The notes under the pieces were generated by a model. The model saw nothing but the letters and a program-made list of their open reading frames with translations, was not told the origin of the DNA and ran no database searches. The position numbers and the translations under genes are program-made. Shown piece by piece: positions 16,036 to 25,783 of a stretch of 54,519 nt of DNA. Origin of the DNA: Bacillota bacterium. Its GTDB lineage: Bacteria > Bacillota > Dethiobacteria > DTU022 > UBA8154. Position 1 is the first letter of the stretch, and each line of letters starts with the position of its first letter. Location: positions 1 to 54,519 of the forward strand of contig DUQX01000102.1 in assembly GCA_012837615.1 (NCBI GenBank), written 5' to 3'.

Positions 16036-16776
16036 ATGGAAAGCATGGAGCACCTGAAGGTAGAGCATTTATGGTACACATATGAAGCAGGGCGCCAGCC
16101 GGTTTTAAAAGATATTACCTTTAAGCTTCTTCAAGGGGAAGCTCTGGGGGTTATTGGGCTGAACGGCAGCGGCAAGACCACTTTGAGTTACTGCCTCTGC
16201 GGTATTATTCCCCATTATCTGAAGGGAACGCTGGAAGGGCGGGTGCTGGTTAACGGGAAAGATACCAGAGAGACCCCTTTGTACCAATTGACCACAGAAA
16301 TAGGAATTGTGCTGCAGGATCCGGGGATCCAGCTGCTGATGCCTACGGTGGAGGATGATATTGCCTTTGCCCTGGAGAACCACAACCTTCCACGTGAAGA
16401 AATCAGGGAGCGCATTTACAGGACCATGGAAATGGTGGGTATTACCAAGCTTAAAGATGAAAATCCCAATAACTTATCGGGAGGCGAGAAACAGCTGGTC
16501 GCCCTGGCCACTGTACTGGCTTTAAATCCATCCATTATTATTTTTGATGAATCGCTTTCAATGCTTGATGAGCTGGCGGCGCAAAGGATTATAGCAGTCA
16601 TGCAGAGGTTAAAAGATAAAGGAACCACCCAGGTTATTATCGACCATACTATGAAAGGCTTCGAAGTGTACGACAAAATATTTATTCTGGAAGAAGGTCG
16701 GATTATCTACCGGGGTTCAAAAGATTTTGCCCTGCAGAATAAAGAGTTGTTGAGAGAACACAGGTTTTTATTCTAG
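16036..16776 (+). CDS. ECF transporter ATP-binding subunit A
   Basis: A 246-residue ABC ATPase with Walker A GLNGSGKTT (about 40-48), Q-loop VLQDPG, signature LSGGEKQLVALA and Walker B IIIFDESLSMLD, with the catalytic Glu kept and Ser in place of the usual Pro. The H-loop IIDHTMKG is present. The Q-loop and the DHTM-type switch region are typical of EcfA. It forms a heterodimer with the product of 16939-17616. ATG 16036 lacks a close Shine-Dalgarno (GGTGGTG about 13 nt upstream); a second ATG at 16045 is possible. Confidence 0.92.
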   Translation: MESMEHLKVEHLWYTYEAGRQPVLKDITFKLLQGEALGVIGLNGSGKTTLSYCLCGIIPHYLKGTLEGRVLVNGKDTRETPLYQLTTEIGIVLQDPGIQLLMPTVEDDIAFALENHNLPREEIRERIYRTMEMVGITKLKDENPNNLSGGEKQLVALATVLALNPSIIIFDESLSMLDELAAQRIIAVMQRLKDKGTTQVIIDHTMKGFEVYDKIFILEEGRIIYRGSKDFALQNKELLREHRFLF

Positions 16777-16938
16777 CACCAATTATTGCTAAAGTAGCTG
16801 CAAAGCTTGTCGTATATTTTCGTTAATTAGACAAAAAAATTCAAACCGGAGCAATGGGAAGAAAATTTTGGTAGACGCCCGGTTTCGGGGGTTTCCATCC
16901 AAATTATGCAAAGTAATTGTAAAGCCGGGGGTGTTGTG

Positions 16939-17616
16939 GTGACTTTCATTTCACTGCAGGAAGTGAGTTATACTTACAACGGGCGGAAAGAGGCCGCAGT
17001 AAAAAATGTTTCCCTTAGTATTGCAGAGAGGGAAAAGATATCTCTTACCGGTTTAAACGGGAGCGGCAAATCTACGCTGGCCAAGCTGATCCTCGGCCTT
17101 CTCAAGCCTCAGACGGGAAAGATCGTTCTTGACGGCCTCCCGCTGGGAAAATATTCCCTTGCAAAGATTGGGGAAAAAGTGGGTTATGTTGTTCAAAATC
17201 CCAGCCAGATGCTTTTTAACACGAGCGTCTTTAACGAAATCGCCTTTGGTCTGAAATGGAAGGGCAAGGGAAAAGATGAGATCTTCCACTTTTGCAAAAA
17301 ATACCTGGAATTTTTTGAACTCTGGCACCTGCGGGACGAGCTTCCGTTTAATCTGAGCGAGGGCCAGAAACAGCTGGTCGTGATCTGCGCCGTATTGGCC
17401 CTGCAGCCCCGTTTTCTGATCCTGGATGAACCGACGAAGAGCATTGATACTTTTCGGAAAAAAAGGTTAATAGATATTTTACAGGAAATCTGGCACCTCG
17501 GTACGGGAGTTATGGTTATCAGCCACGATATGGAATTTTTGACAGCTTTTGACGGCAGAAGGATACACATGGAAAAAGGTGAGGTTGTAGAAGATGCAGG
17601 TAGATATCAGAACTAA
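16939..17616 (+). CDS. ECF transporter ATP-binding subunit A'
   Basis: A 225-residue ABC ATPase: Walker A GLNGSGKST, Q-loop VVQNPSQM, a degenerate signature LSEGQKQLVV (Glu replaces the second Gly), Walker B FLILDEPTKSID, and H-loop VISHDMEF. GTG 16939 with GGGGGT at 16926-16931 is preferred over the ATG at 16906. It pairs with the preceding ATPase; the LSEGQ variation may make one ATP site less active. The 160-bp gap to the previous gene holds nothing recognisable. The end overlaps the T subunit by 23 bp. Confidence 0.92.
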   Translation: MTFISLQEVSYTYNGRKEAAVKNVSLSIAEREKISLTGLNGSGKSTLAKLILGLLKPQTGKIVLDGLPLGKYSLAKIGEKVGYVVQNPSQMLFNTSVFNEIAFGLKWKGKGKDEIFHFCKKYLEFFELWHLRDELPFNLSEGQKQLVVICAVLALQPRFLILDEPTKSIDTFRKKRLIDILQEIWHLGTGVMVISHDMEFLTAFDGRRIHMEKGEVVEDAGRYQN

Positions 17617-18319
17617 GCTCCTGATAGTGGCAATCTTTTCCGCTTTAGCCCTGGTATACCAGAATCCCTTGATCCTGGGTATTATCCTACTTTTAAACCT
17701 GTTGACCGTTATACTCTTCAGGGTGCCGCTGCAAATTTTTCGCGAGTTTAAAGGTTTTATCTATATGTATGCCGTATTAATGGTTATCCAGAGCTTTTTT
17801 GTGAGGGACGGGGAACCGCTGCTGCAGCTGGGTAATATTTATCTTTTAACAACTGATGGGGTTCTTTACGGGATATCCATTATGCTGCGCTTTTTTATTC
17901 TGGCCTGTTCGGGGATAATATTATTAAACTGTAACACATCGGAGCTAATCCTGGCGTTGGTCAAGCTGCGTATTCCTTACGAGATTGTCTTTATGATTCA
18001 GGTGGGGATCAGGTTTATCCCGGTATTCATGGGCGAGCTGCAAAATATCTTTCACGGTATACAGTTGCGGGGGGTAGACCTGCGCCGGGTGTATAAAAGA
18101 AAAGTGCTCAAAGTATATGTCAGCATTTTTTCTCCGGTTATCTACAGCGTCTTGCAGAAAGCTGAAAAGCTGTCGATACTGTTGGAACTTCGCGGCTTTC
18201 GCAAATCACCCGCCAGGACCTATTACAGGGATATCTCCCTGAGCAGAATCGATTATGTTGTAATGACCCTTTCTTTAATTGTTACTGTAGCCCTGATCTA
18301 TGCGGTAAGAAACCTGTAG
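17594..18319 (+). CDS. ECF transporter transmembrane coupling subunit EcfT
   Basis: 241 residues with about five membrane segments and the coupling-helix motif of T components: ELRGFRKS near residue 205, with a partner segment QLRGVDLRR near 160 (A-R-G-like motifs). The N-terminus starts with the DIRTKLLIVAI segment common in EcfT. It connects the S component to the two ATPases. ATG 17594 lies inside the 3' end of the A' gene and follows AAGGTGAGG. It is the last gene of the operon; the REP-like cluster begins immediately after its stop. Confidence 0.92.
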   Translation: MQVDIRTKLLIVAIFSALALVYQNPLILGIILLLNLLTVILFRVPLQIFREFKGFIYMYAVLMVIQSFFVRDGEPLLQLGNIYLLTTDGVLYGISIMLRFFILACSGIILLNCNTSELILALVKLRIPYEIVFMIQVGIRFIPVFMGELQNIFHGIQLRGVDLRRVYKRKVLKVYVSIFSPVIYSVLQKAEKLSILLELRGFRKSPARTYYRDISLSRIDYVVMTLSLIVTVALIYAVRNL

Positions 18320-18450
18320 GCAACTTTAGGGACGGTTCTTTTTCTTGCGCTCTGGTAGGGACGGTCTCCTTCTAAGGCAACTCAGGGCAACTCAGGCAAC
18401 CCAGGGGACGGGCAACTCGGGGGACCGGTTCTTTCTCTTGCGCTTTTCAA
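18319..18450 (+). repeat. REP-like GGGACGGTTC cluster upstream of purL
   Basis: At least three degenerate copies of a CAACT..GGGACGGTTCTTT..CTTGCGCT unit (18319-18352, 18356-18390, 18412-18446). They share the core with the elements around the transposase at 26638. They lie between the ECF operon and purL and include short CAACTCAGG tandem repeats. Confidence 0.6.
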
Positions 18451-18500
18451 TTTGATAAAGCAATGACTGGCAATGTATTTTATAATGGGGGGTATTTTTT

Positions 18501-21500
18501 ATGTTGAGTAAAGTCCGCAGAGTATTTGTGGAAAAGCGAAAGGGATACGATATTGAAGCCTGCAGCCTCTATGAAGAACTCAAAAAGTACCTGGGGATCA
18601 AAGGGCTGGAAGGCGTAAGGGTTTTGAACCGTTACGATATTTCCGGTATTACGGATGAGGAGTATGCCAGGGGGCGGGATATTATTTTCTCCGAGCCGCC
18701 CGTGGATCTGGTTTACGACGAAGTTTTTCCCGTAGCCGAAGATGAAAGGGTATTTGCTTTGGAGTACCTCCCGGGTCAGTTTGACCAGCGGGCTGATTCA
18801 GCGGCCCAGTGCGTGCAAATTCTTACCCAGAGAAAACGCCCGGATATTCTTTCCGCCAAAGTAATAATTCTAAAAGGAGACATTACCGACGAAGAATTGG
18901 AGAAGATTAAGGGCTATTGCATTAATCCGATCGAATGTCGCGAAGCCTCCCCGGACAAGCCGTCAAGTTTGGCAATGGAAACGGAGATTCCGGATGATGT
19001 GCAGATTCTTGAGGGTTTCAATGGGAAGGCTCCGGCCGAACTGCAGGCATTTTCAGATAAACTGGGCCTGGCCATGAGCTTTGATGACTTGGCGTTCTGT
19101 CAGAAATATTTCAGGGACAGGGAAAAAAGGGAGCCCACTATAACGGAGATTAGAGTGATTGATACCTACTGGTCCGATCACTGCCGTCATACTACTTTTT
19201 TTACAAAGATTGAAGATGTGGAGATCGAAAAAGGCCGCTACAGCGAGCCTATCGAAAAAGCCTACAACGAATACCTTGCCTCCAGAAAGTTTGTCTACGG
19301 TAACCAGGAAAAAGATATCTGCCTGATGGATATCGCTCTGATGGGGATGAAGGAGCTTCGAAAAAAAGGCCTGCTGCAGGATCTGGACGAGTCCGACGAG
19401 ATCAACGCCTGCAGTATCGTCGTTAATGCGGAAATAAACGGCAAAATCGAAGAATGGCTGGTTATGTTCAAGAACGAAACCCATAATCACCCCACGGAAA
19501 TCGAGCCTTTCGGTGGTGCGGCTACCTGCTTGGGCGGTGCAATCAGGGACCCTCTTTCCGGCAGATCTTATGTTTATCAGGCGATGCGGGTGACGGGCTG
19601 CGCGGATCCCAGGGCAAAGGTTGAGGATACCCTTCCCGGCAAATTGCCTCAGAGGAAGATCACTACTCTGGCTGCGGCCGGCTATAGCTCTTACGGGAAC
19701 CAGATCGGTCTGCCAACCGGCCAGGTTACGGAGATTTATGACCAGGGTTTTCTTGCCAAGAGAATGGAGCTCGGAGCTGTAATCGGCGCTGTTCCCAGAG
19801 AAAATGTTGTGCGAGAAAAACCCGTTCCGGGCGACCTGGTTCTCCTGGTAGGCGGAAGAACCGGCCGGGACGGTTGCGGGGGGGCTACAGGGTCTTCCAA
19901 GGAGCACACGGAAGACTCGCTCTTTACCTGCGGTGCTGAGGTGCAGAAAGGTAACGCCCCCACGGAGAGGAATCTCCAGAGGCTTTTCAGAGACCCTGCG
20001 GTCAGCAGGATGATAAAAAAATGTAATGATTTTGGAGCCGGCGGCGTTTCCGTAGCTGTCGGCGAACTGGCCGCCGGCCTGGATATAAACCTGGACGTTG
20101 TCCCTGAAAAATATGAGGGGCTGGACGGGACGGAGCTGGCTATTTCCGAATCCCAGGAACGGATGGCTGTGGTAGTGGCGCCTGAGAACGCGGAGGCCTT
20201 TTCGCGTGCTGTTTTAAAGGAAAACCTGGAGGTGGCCCCCATTGCCAGGGTGACCGCTGAGCGTAGGCTAAAGATGTTCTGGCGAGGTAAGCCTATCGTG
20301 GATATCTCCAGGGATTTTCTTGATACCAACGGGGTTAAGCAAAAAACACGGGTTGCGGCAGCTTCTCCAGCTGAGGATGGAAACTATTTCGATACTCTTC
20401 CCGATGAGATAGAAAAGCGGCTGCCCGATCTGAAGGAAGCATGGCTGGCAAATCTCAAAGACCTGAATGTTTGCAGCCAGAAAGGACTTGTGGAAAGGTT
20501 TGACAGCACCGTTGGCGCCTCGACAGTGCTGCTGCCCCTGGGAGGGAAGTACCAGGCGACGCCTGCCGAAGGGATGGTTGCCAAGTTGCCGGTTCTCTCC
20601 GGGGATACGCGTACGGCTACAATTATGACCTTCGGTTACAATCCGGCGCTGGCCGGCTGGAGTCCTTTCCATGGCGCGCTCTATGCCGTCATAGAAGCTG
20701 TGACTAAAGCGGTGGCACTGGGGGGAGATTACCGCAGGCTGCGCCTAACCCTCCAGGAATATTTTGAAAAACTGGGCCAGGATCCGTCCAGGTGGGGCAA
20801 ACCCTTCAGTGCCTTGCTGGGAGCTTTTTATGCCCAGAAGAAGCTGGGCATCCCGGCTATTGGCGGGAAGGACAGCATGTCCGGCACTTTTATGGACCTG
20901 CACGTGCCGCCCACGCTCGTTGCTTTTGCGGTGGGCGTGGTTGATGCGGAACGTGTCGTATCCGGGGAATTCAAGCGTCCGGGCAGTAAAGTGGTGCTGC
21001 TTCCCGTAACCAGGGATGAAAAGGCCATGCCCGATTTTAACCGGCTGGAGCGCAATTTCGCTAAAGTTATCGAACTGATAAAATCGGGGGCGGTACTTTC
21101 CTCCGGCAGCGTAAGGAATGGGGGGGTGGCGGCTGCGGTTTCCAGGATGGCCTTCGGTAACCGCATCGGAATGAATTTTGCCGTTTCTTTTGCTGACGGC
21201 GATCCTGCCTCCCTTTTTCGTGCCGATTACGGCTCCATAATTTTAGAGCTGGATGGGCAAAGGGATCTGGAGCAGGCGTTGGGCGATGTTGATTACCGCC
21301 TGCTTGGTTATACAGCGGAAAAACCGGCAATCACGTTGCATGGTACCGAGATCGGGCTTGACGAAGCATATGCGGCCTGGGAAGAACCCCTGTCGGAGAT
21401 CTTTCCAACTAAGGCGGCATCTCTTCCGGAAGAACCCCGGGAGATAGTTTACACGGCAAGAAACACAAAGAGGCCAAAAATCAAGAAGGCCAGGCCGCTG

Positions 21501-22289
21501 GTGTTTATGCCTGTCTTTCCGGGGACAAACTGCGAGTATGATCTGGCCAGGGCTTTTCAACGGGCAGGCGGAGACGTAGACATGTTGATAATAAAAAACC
21601 TTACCCCGGCAGATGTGGACGGATCTATCCGTGAAATGGCCAGGAGAATCGAAAAAGCGCAGATTATTGCGATTCCCGGTGGATCTAGCGCCGGCGATGA
21701 GCCGGACGGCTCCGGAAAATTTATCGCCGTTATGTTTAGGAATCCCCTGATCAGCGAAGCCGTGATGAAACTCCTTAAGGAACGGGATGGGTTGATCCTG
21801 GGTATCTGCAACGGCTTTCAAGCGCTGATCAAACTCGGCCTGGTCCCTTACGGGGAAATAATCGAGAGGACACCGGATAGCCCTACCCTTTCGTTTAACC
21901 GTATCGGCCGTCACGTTTCCCGCCAGGTGCGCACGAAAGTGGTCTCCACCCTTTCCCCTTGGTTCAGCAACGTGGAAGTTGGGGCGGTCCATACCCTTGC
22001 CGTTTCTCACGGAGAAGGAAGGTTTGTGGCATCTGAGGCGTTGATTAAAAAACTTATCCGAAACGGGCAGATCTGCACCCAGTATGTTGATTTTGACGGA
22101 AAGCCGAGCAGCGACATAAATTTTAATCCCAACGGCTCCGATGAGGCAATAGAGGGCATTACCAGCCCCGACGGGCGGGTGCTGGGCAAGATGGCCCATT
22201 CCGAAAGAATCGGGCGCTACGTTTCCATCAATGTTCCCGGGGAAAAAGACCAGCGCATCTTCGAGGCAGGGATAAATTATTTCCGGTAA
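18501..22289 (+). CDS. purL: Phosphoribosylformylglycinamidine synthase, fused PurL-PurQ
   Basis: 1262 residues. It converts FGAR, glutamine and ATP to FGAM in purine synthesis. The first ~990 residues are the synthetase (TYWSDHCRHTTF near 215; the ATP-site segment NETHNHPTEIEPFGGAATC near 325). The last ~265 residues are the class I glutaminase, with catalytic Cys in GICNGFQALIKLG and His and Glu in the AVSHGEG region. Thus PurL and PurQ are one chain, as in many Clostridia and Proteobacteria. ATG 18501 follows GGGGGG at 18487-18492. It stands alone; other pur genes are not in the window. Confidence 0.97.
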   Translation: MLSKVRRVFVEKRKGYDIEACSLYEELKKYLGIKGLEGVRVLNRYDISGITDEEYARGRDIIFSEPPVDLVYDEVFPVAEDERVFALEYLPGQFDQRADSAAQCVQILTQRKRPDILSAKVIILKGDITDEELEKIKGYCINPIECREASPDKPSSLAMETEIPDDVQILEGFNGKAPAELQAFSDKLGLAMSFDDLAFCQKYFRDREKREPTITEIRVIDTYWSDHCRHTTFFTKIEDVEIEKGRYSEPIEKAYNEYLASRKFVYGNQEKDICLMDIALMGMKELRKKGLLQDLDESDEINACSIVVNAEINGKIEEWLVMFKNETHNHPTEIEPFGGAATCLGGAIRDPLSGRSYVYQAMRVTGCADPRAKVEDTLPGKLPQRKITTLAAAGYSSYGNQIGLPTGQVTEIYDQGFLAKRMELGAVIGAVPRENVVREKPVPGDLVLLVGGRTGRDGCGGATGSSKEHTEDSLFTCGAEVQKGNAPTERNLQRLFRDPAVSRMIKKCNDFGAGGVSVAVGELAAGLDINLDVVPEKYEGLDGTELAISESQERMAVVVAPENAEAFSRAVLKENLEVAPIARVTAERRLKMFWRGKPIVDISRDFLDTNGVKQKTRVAAASPAEDGNYFDTLPDEIEKRLPDLKEAWLANLKDLNVCSQKGLVERFDSTVGASTVLLPLGGKYQATPAEGMVAKLPVLSGDTRTATIMTFGYNPALAGWSPFHGALYAVIEAVTKAVALGGDYRRLRLTLQEYFEKLGQDPSRWGKPFSALLGAFYAQKKLGIPAIGGKDSMSGTFMDLHVPPTLVAFAVGVVDAERVVSGEFKRPGSKVVLLPVTRDEKAMPDFNRLERNFAKVIELIKSGAVLSSGSVRNGGVAAAVSRMAFGNRIGMNFAVSFADGDPASLFRADYGSIILELDGQRDLEQALGDVDYRLLGYTAEKPAITLHGTEIGLDEAYAAWEEPLSEIFPTKAASLPEEPREIVYTARNTKRPKIKKARPLVFMPVFPGTNCEYDLARAFQRAGGDVDMLIIKNLTPADVDGSIREMARRIEKAQIIAIPGGSSAGDEPDGSGKFIAVMFRNPLISEAVMKLLKERDGLILGICNGFQALIKLGLVPYGEIIERTPDSPTLSFNRIGRHVSRQVRTKVVSTLSPWFSNVEVGAVHTLAVSHGEGRFVASEALIKKLIRNGQICTQYVDFDGKPSSDINFNPNGSDEAIEGITSPDGRVLGKMAHSERIGRYVSINVPGEKDQRIFEAGINYFR

Positions 22290-22679
22290 GAATAGCTGTT
22301 TCTTGATGCCTTTAGCTTACCCTTTGCTTAGGCCCAAAATTTCTGCCGGCTGGCTTACTTATTGTCATCTTCTTTTCAAGCGGGCAGCGGGCGACGTAAA
22401 GGAAGTAAAGTTTGTTCCGTTCATCCCGTGTCATTGATAATATCATCTTATTATTTTAGTGGCATTTCGGTATTTATGGTGCCTGTTCAACGCTTTCGGA
22501 GGGATTATCTCTGGGAGCGATGCTGTTTTTTCAGAAATATTATAGGGTGACATTATCACAGAACAAACGCACACTAATTTTTGGAGCCTTGCAAAAAGAG
22601 CCGGCTTGGGTTAAAATAAAGGAGTAGTTTTGTAGCATGTAGCTTTATGAAGCTAATCAAATATTGAATGAAGTTCTGC
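22290..22679. other. Non-coding spacer between purL and tRNA-Ser
   Basis: No reading frame with credible start and codon use, no clear terminator for purL. A candidate promoter for the tRNA was not convincing. Confidence 0.4.
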
Positions 22680-22772
22680 GGAGAGATGGCTGAGTTGGAC
22701 GAAGGCGCTCGCCTGGAAAGCGAGTAGACGGCGAACACCGTCTCGAGGGTTCGAATCCCTCTCTCTCCGCCA
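22680..22772 (+). tRNA. tRNA-Ser (anticodon GGA)
   Basis: 93 nt: acceptor GGAGAGA / TCTCTCC, G discriminator, encoded CCA at 22770-22772. The anticodon loop CTGGAAA gives GGA. The long variable arm (TAGACGGCGAACACCGTCTC) and T arm GAGGGTTCGAATCCCTC fit tRNA-Ser. It precedes the SRP RNA gene, as in many Firmicutes. Confidence 0.97.
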
Positions 22773-22803
22773 TTTTTTTCTCATAATTTATGCCAATAAA
22801 TTT

Positions 22804-23075
22804 TGGTCGTGCTAGATGGGGAGGTAGCGGTGCCCTGAACCTGCAACCCGCTATAGCAGGATTGAATTCCTACCCCCGGCCCTTAGCTTTACAGGGTCTG
22901 CCTCCGGTAAGTGGTGAAGAAGCCTTGGTCCTGTGCGGCATAAGCCCATGAACCCCGTCAGGTCCGGGAGGAAGCAGCGGTAAGTGGTGACTTGTGGGTG
23001 CCACAGGGGCGCTGGGGCTGAGCAAACTGCTGGGGTTCCGCCTGGGGAGCGGGGTCAAAGGTAGGTGCACGACCA
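22804..23075 (+). ncRNA. ffs: Signal recognition particle RNA, large (Bacillus-type)
   Basis: The terminal helix is closed by TGGTCGTGC (22804-22812) with GCACGACCA (23067-23075). The universally conserved domain IV is seen as GTCAGGTCCGGGAGGAAGCA at about 22959-22978, with GGAA tetraloop and asymmetric loop nucleotides. The ~270-nt length shows an Alu domain, as in Bacillus and Clostridia. It scaffolds Ffh for co-translational targeting. The gene order tRNA-Ser / ffs / dnaX is classic. Confidence 0.95.
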
Positions 23076-23130
23076 TTAATTATATTTAAGACGTCCTATT
23101 ACTATCTATCAAGCATTTAACGTTGATATT

Positions 23131-23180
23131 AAAAAACCGCCAAACCGGAACGGCAGCGCTGTACCCGCTGGCGGTTTTTT
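23131..23180. terminator. Terminator after SRP RNA, possibly bidirectional
   Basis: Stem AAAAAACCGCCA (23131-23142) / TGGCGGTTTTTT (23169-23180), perfect 12 bp with an inner smaller hairpin, A and U tracts on both sides. Confidence 0.85.
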
Positions 23181-23299
23181 CAAACGAAGACCGACTTATG
23201 GCAAACAACCAACCTACAAAACAAGTAACCTAACCATTAATTGTCTGAGCGGTCGAGCTGTCCGGAAGATAATCATATTAGGAAAAGGGGTAATTTCCA

Positions 23300-25399
23300 T
23301 TGTCAACACAGAGCCCTGGGAATAGGCCATACAGAGCTCTTTACCGCAGTTGGCGGCCACAGTTCTTCTCCGAAGTTGTGGGGCAGGAGCATGTTGTCCG
23401 CACGCTACAGAACGCCCTTACTACCGGGCGTGTAGCGCATGCTTACCTTTTTTGCGGCCTCAGGGGTACCGGAAAAACAACGATGGCCAAACTTTTGGCC
23501 AAGGCTCTTAACTGCCTGGAAGGGATTAACCCGGAGCCCTGTGGCAGATGCCGTTCCTGTTTGGAAGTGATGGACGGCCGAAATATGGATGTTCTGGAGA
23601 TCGATGCCGCCTCCAACCGAGGAATAGACGAAATCCGCGATTTGCGGGATAAGGCTCGCTATGCAGCAGCCCAGAACAGGTTCAAGGTTTATATCATCGA
23701 CGAAGTGCATATGCTCACCAATGAGGCGTTTAATGCCCTGCTCAAAATTCTTGAGGAACCACCTCCGGGGGTGGTCTTCATTCTGGCCACTACCGAAGTT
23801 TACAAACTTCCACTAACGGTTGTTTCCCGCTGTCAGCGTTTTGACTTCCACCTGCTGGAAGGGAAACAGGTAGTGGAGCGTCTCCGGGAGGTTGCCCACG
23901 GAATGGATTTTGCTATAGAAGAAGAAACCCTTTATCTTCTGGCGCGCCAGGCGGAGGGTTCGATGCGGGATGCGCTTGGATTATTAGAGCAGTGCAGGGC
24001 TTATGGCGGTGAAAAGATTAGCTACGGAGAGGTGCTGGAGATCCTGGGCCTTACCGCCCCGGAAGTAATCTATAACCTGCTGCAGGCAGTTATCGAAGGT
24101 AACAACCTTTCTGGGTTGGCCGCCATCAATGAGGTAGTGAGCAAGGGCAAGGACCTGCAGCGGTTTTTGCGTGAGATGATCCTCTACCTGCGACTGCTGA
24201 TCCTGCTTCAGTCCGGCGGCGATGAAGAGAAAACCCTTCAGGATGTACCGGGATTAAAGCCCTACCTCCTCAGGCATAAAAATAAATTCAATGATCATGT
24301 TTTATTGGAAATGCTTGAAATCCTTCAAGACCTTACCGGCAGGCTAAAAAATTCCTCACAACCCTCCTTTCTCCTGGAGCTGGCTTTTTTGCGCTTGGGA
24401 CGGGCCTATCGCTTTCGCAATTATCTTTCCCCGGAGACACTTCTTAGCCGCTTGGAGGAACTGGAGGAGAAGCTCCAATTAGTTGGATTAAGAAAAGAAG
24501 AATTAGAAGTGCCGGCAGAAGAGGTTTCGGCCCTGGGGGATACAGTCAAAGATGGGGATACAGTCAAAGATAAAAATAAAACGGGAAACAAAAGAGAATC
24601 AGGCACAACGGACATAATAAATAAGACAACCAACATCCGGGAGGTTTTTCAAGCCCCGGAAGGGGGCCGGGATTCCTTAAAAGGGCAAACCCATTTTCCT
24701 GCAGCTAGCTCCGGCAAAGGGGAATTTCAGGAACCGCCGGAACCGCCAGAATCGGAGCGGACGTTGGGGTTGGAGCCGGAGCAAGAGCAAGAGCTGGAAT
24801 CGGAAAGGCTAAGGGAAATATGGGATAAAGAGTTGCTGCCGGAAATAAAAAAACAGCGCAAGCACAATATATATGCCCTGTTGCAGGACGGACGTCCTTT
24901 TTCCTGCAAAAAGGGGGTTTTTACCATTTGCCTGCCTTTGGGATACAGTTTCCATAAGGGGAGAATAGAAGCAACCCACAATAAAAAATATATAGAGTCC
25001 CTGCTGAAAAATTTGCTCGGCTATACCGTAGATCTGAGGGTTATTTTGCAGGAGATGCCTAAAGGCGATTATAATAAGCCCGAGCCGTTGGGGAAAAATG
25101 TACGAGAAATGAATACGGTAGGGAAAAACGCACAAGATAAAAACCTTCAGAGTAATAATAGACAGGGAATAACTAATACCCAACCTTTTTATTCCGGTAA
25201 TAAGAATAAACCGCCTAATAAAAATAGCATGGATAAAGGCGCCGGGGTTACCAGGTTAAGCGGGGATGATGACCATTTCATCCGGGAAATGCTTGATCTT
25301 TTTAACGGCAAGCTCATAGAGGCCGGTGGAGAAGAACTAAAATCCCGCGATTTTTGGTCCTTTAGCGTTGATTCCGTACCTAGTGAACCGGACGATTAG
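23300..25399 (+). CDS. dnaX: DNA polymerase III subunit gamma/tau
   Basis: 699 residues. The clamp-loader ATPase: YRSWRPQFFSEVVGQEHV at the N-terminus, Walker A GLRGTGKTT, the four-Cys zinc site (C-x8-C-x2-C-x2-C, in CLEG..CGRCRSC), Walker B IDEVHML and sensor SRCQRFDF. Residues ~370-540 form a low-complexity Glu/Lys/Asn-rich linker leading to a tau-like C-terminal part. TTG 23300 with AAAAGGGG upstream is the start. Followed by ybaB and recR in the conserved order. No obvious slippery frameshift signal for a gamma form was found. Confidence 0.97.
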   Translation: MSTQSPGNRPYRALYRSWRPQFFSEVVGQEHVVRTLQNALTTGRVAHAYLFCGLRGTGKTTMAKLLAKALNCLEGINPEPCGRCRSCLEVMDGRNMDVLEIDAASNRGIDEIRDLRDKARYAAAQNRFKVYIIDEVHMLTNEAFNALLKILEEPPPGVVFILATTEVYKLPLTVVSRCQRFDFHLLEGKQVVERLREVAHGMDFAIEEETLYLLARQAEGSMRDALGLLEQCRAYGGEKISYGEVLEILGLTAPEVIYNLLQAVIEGNNLSGLAAINEVVSKGKDLQRFLREMILYLRLLILLQSGGDEEKTLQDVPGLKPYLLRHKNKFNDHVLLEMLEILQDLTGRLKNSSQPSFLLELAFLRLGRAYRFRNYLSPETLLSRLEELEEKLQLVGLRKEELEVPAEEVSALGDTVKDGDTVKDKNKTGNKRESGTTDIINKTTNIREVFQAPEGGRDSLKGQTHFPAASSGKGEFQEPPEPPESERTLGLEPEQEQELESERLREIWDKELLPEIKKQRKHNIYALLQDGRPFSCKKGVFTICLPLGYSFHKGRIEATHNKKYIESLLKNLLGYTVDLRVILQEMPKGDYNKPEPLGKNVREMNTVGKNAQDKNLQSNNRQGITNTQPFYSGNKNKPPNKNSMDKGAGVTRLSGDDDHFIREMLDLFNGKLIEAGGEELKSRDFWSFSVDSVPSEPDD

Positions 25400-25429
25400 A
25401 ATTACTATATTTGAAAGGAGAAAAAGAAA

Positions 25430-25750
25430 ATGGCAAATGGAAAAATGGGCAAAATGCTCAAAAAGATGCAAAAAGTACAGGCTGAAATGTTAAAGATGCA
25501 GGAAGAGTTAAGCAAACGCACTGTGGAATCCACCAGCGGAGGGGGCGCGGTGCGTGCCGTCGTCAGCGGTTCCAGGGAGCTGGTTGGGCTGGAGATCGAT
25601 CCCCAGATTTTGCAGGAAGAAGAGGCAGAGATGATCCAGGACCTTGTGATCAGCGCAGTCAACGAAGCTCTCCGCCAGGCCGATAAAATGATCAGCTCGG
25701 AAATGCAGAAAATTGCCGGTATGCCGGGCATGCCTAAGAATCTTTTTTAA
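25430..25750 (+). CDS. ybaB: YbaB/EbfC family nucleoid-associated protein
   Basis: 106 residues, the usual size. A Met/Lys-rich N-terminal helix is followed by KRTVESTSGGGAVRAVVSG and the GMPGMP C-terminal motif characteristic of YbaB. It binds DNA as a dimer, with a proposed link to recombination through RecR. ATG 25430 follows AAAGGAG. It lies 30 bp after dnaX and 33 bp before recR, clearly one operon. Confidence 0.96.
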   Translation: MANGKMGKMLKKMQKVQAEMLKMQEELSKRTVESTSGGGAVRAVVSGSRELVGLEIDPQILQEEEAEMIQDLVISAVNEALRQADKMISSEMQKIAGMPGMPKNLF

Positions 25751-25783
25751 TCGGCTATGTCCTATGGAAAGTAGGTAAACTAT

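Noticed and set aside
18501-22289. Several long minus-strand frames inside purL (e.g. 19053-19907 and 21243-22199)
   Set aside because: Shadows of a certain coding region with high third-position GC; products show no domain and no ribosome site.
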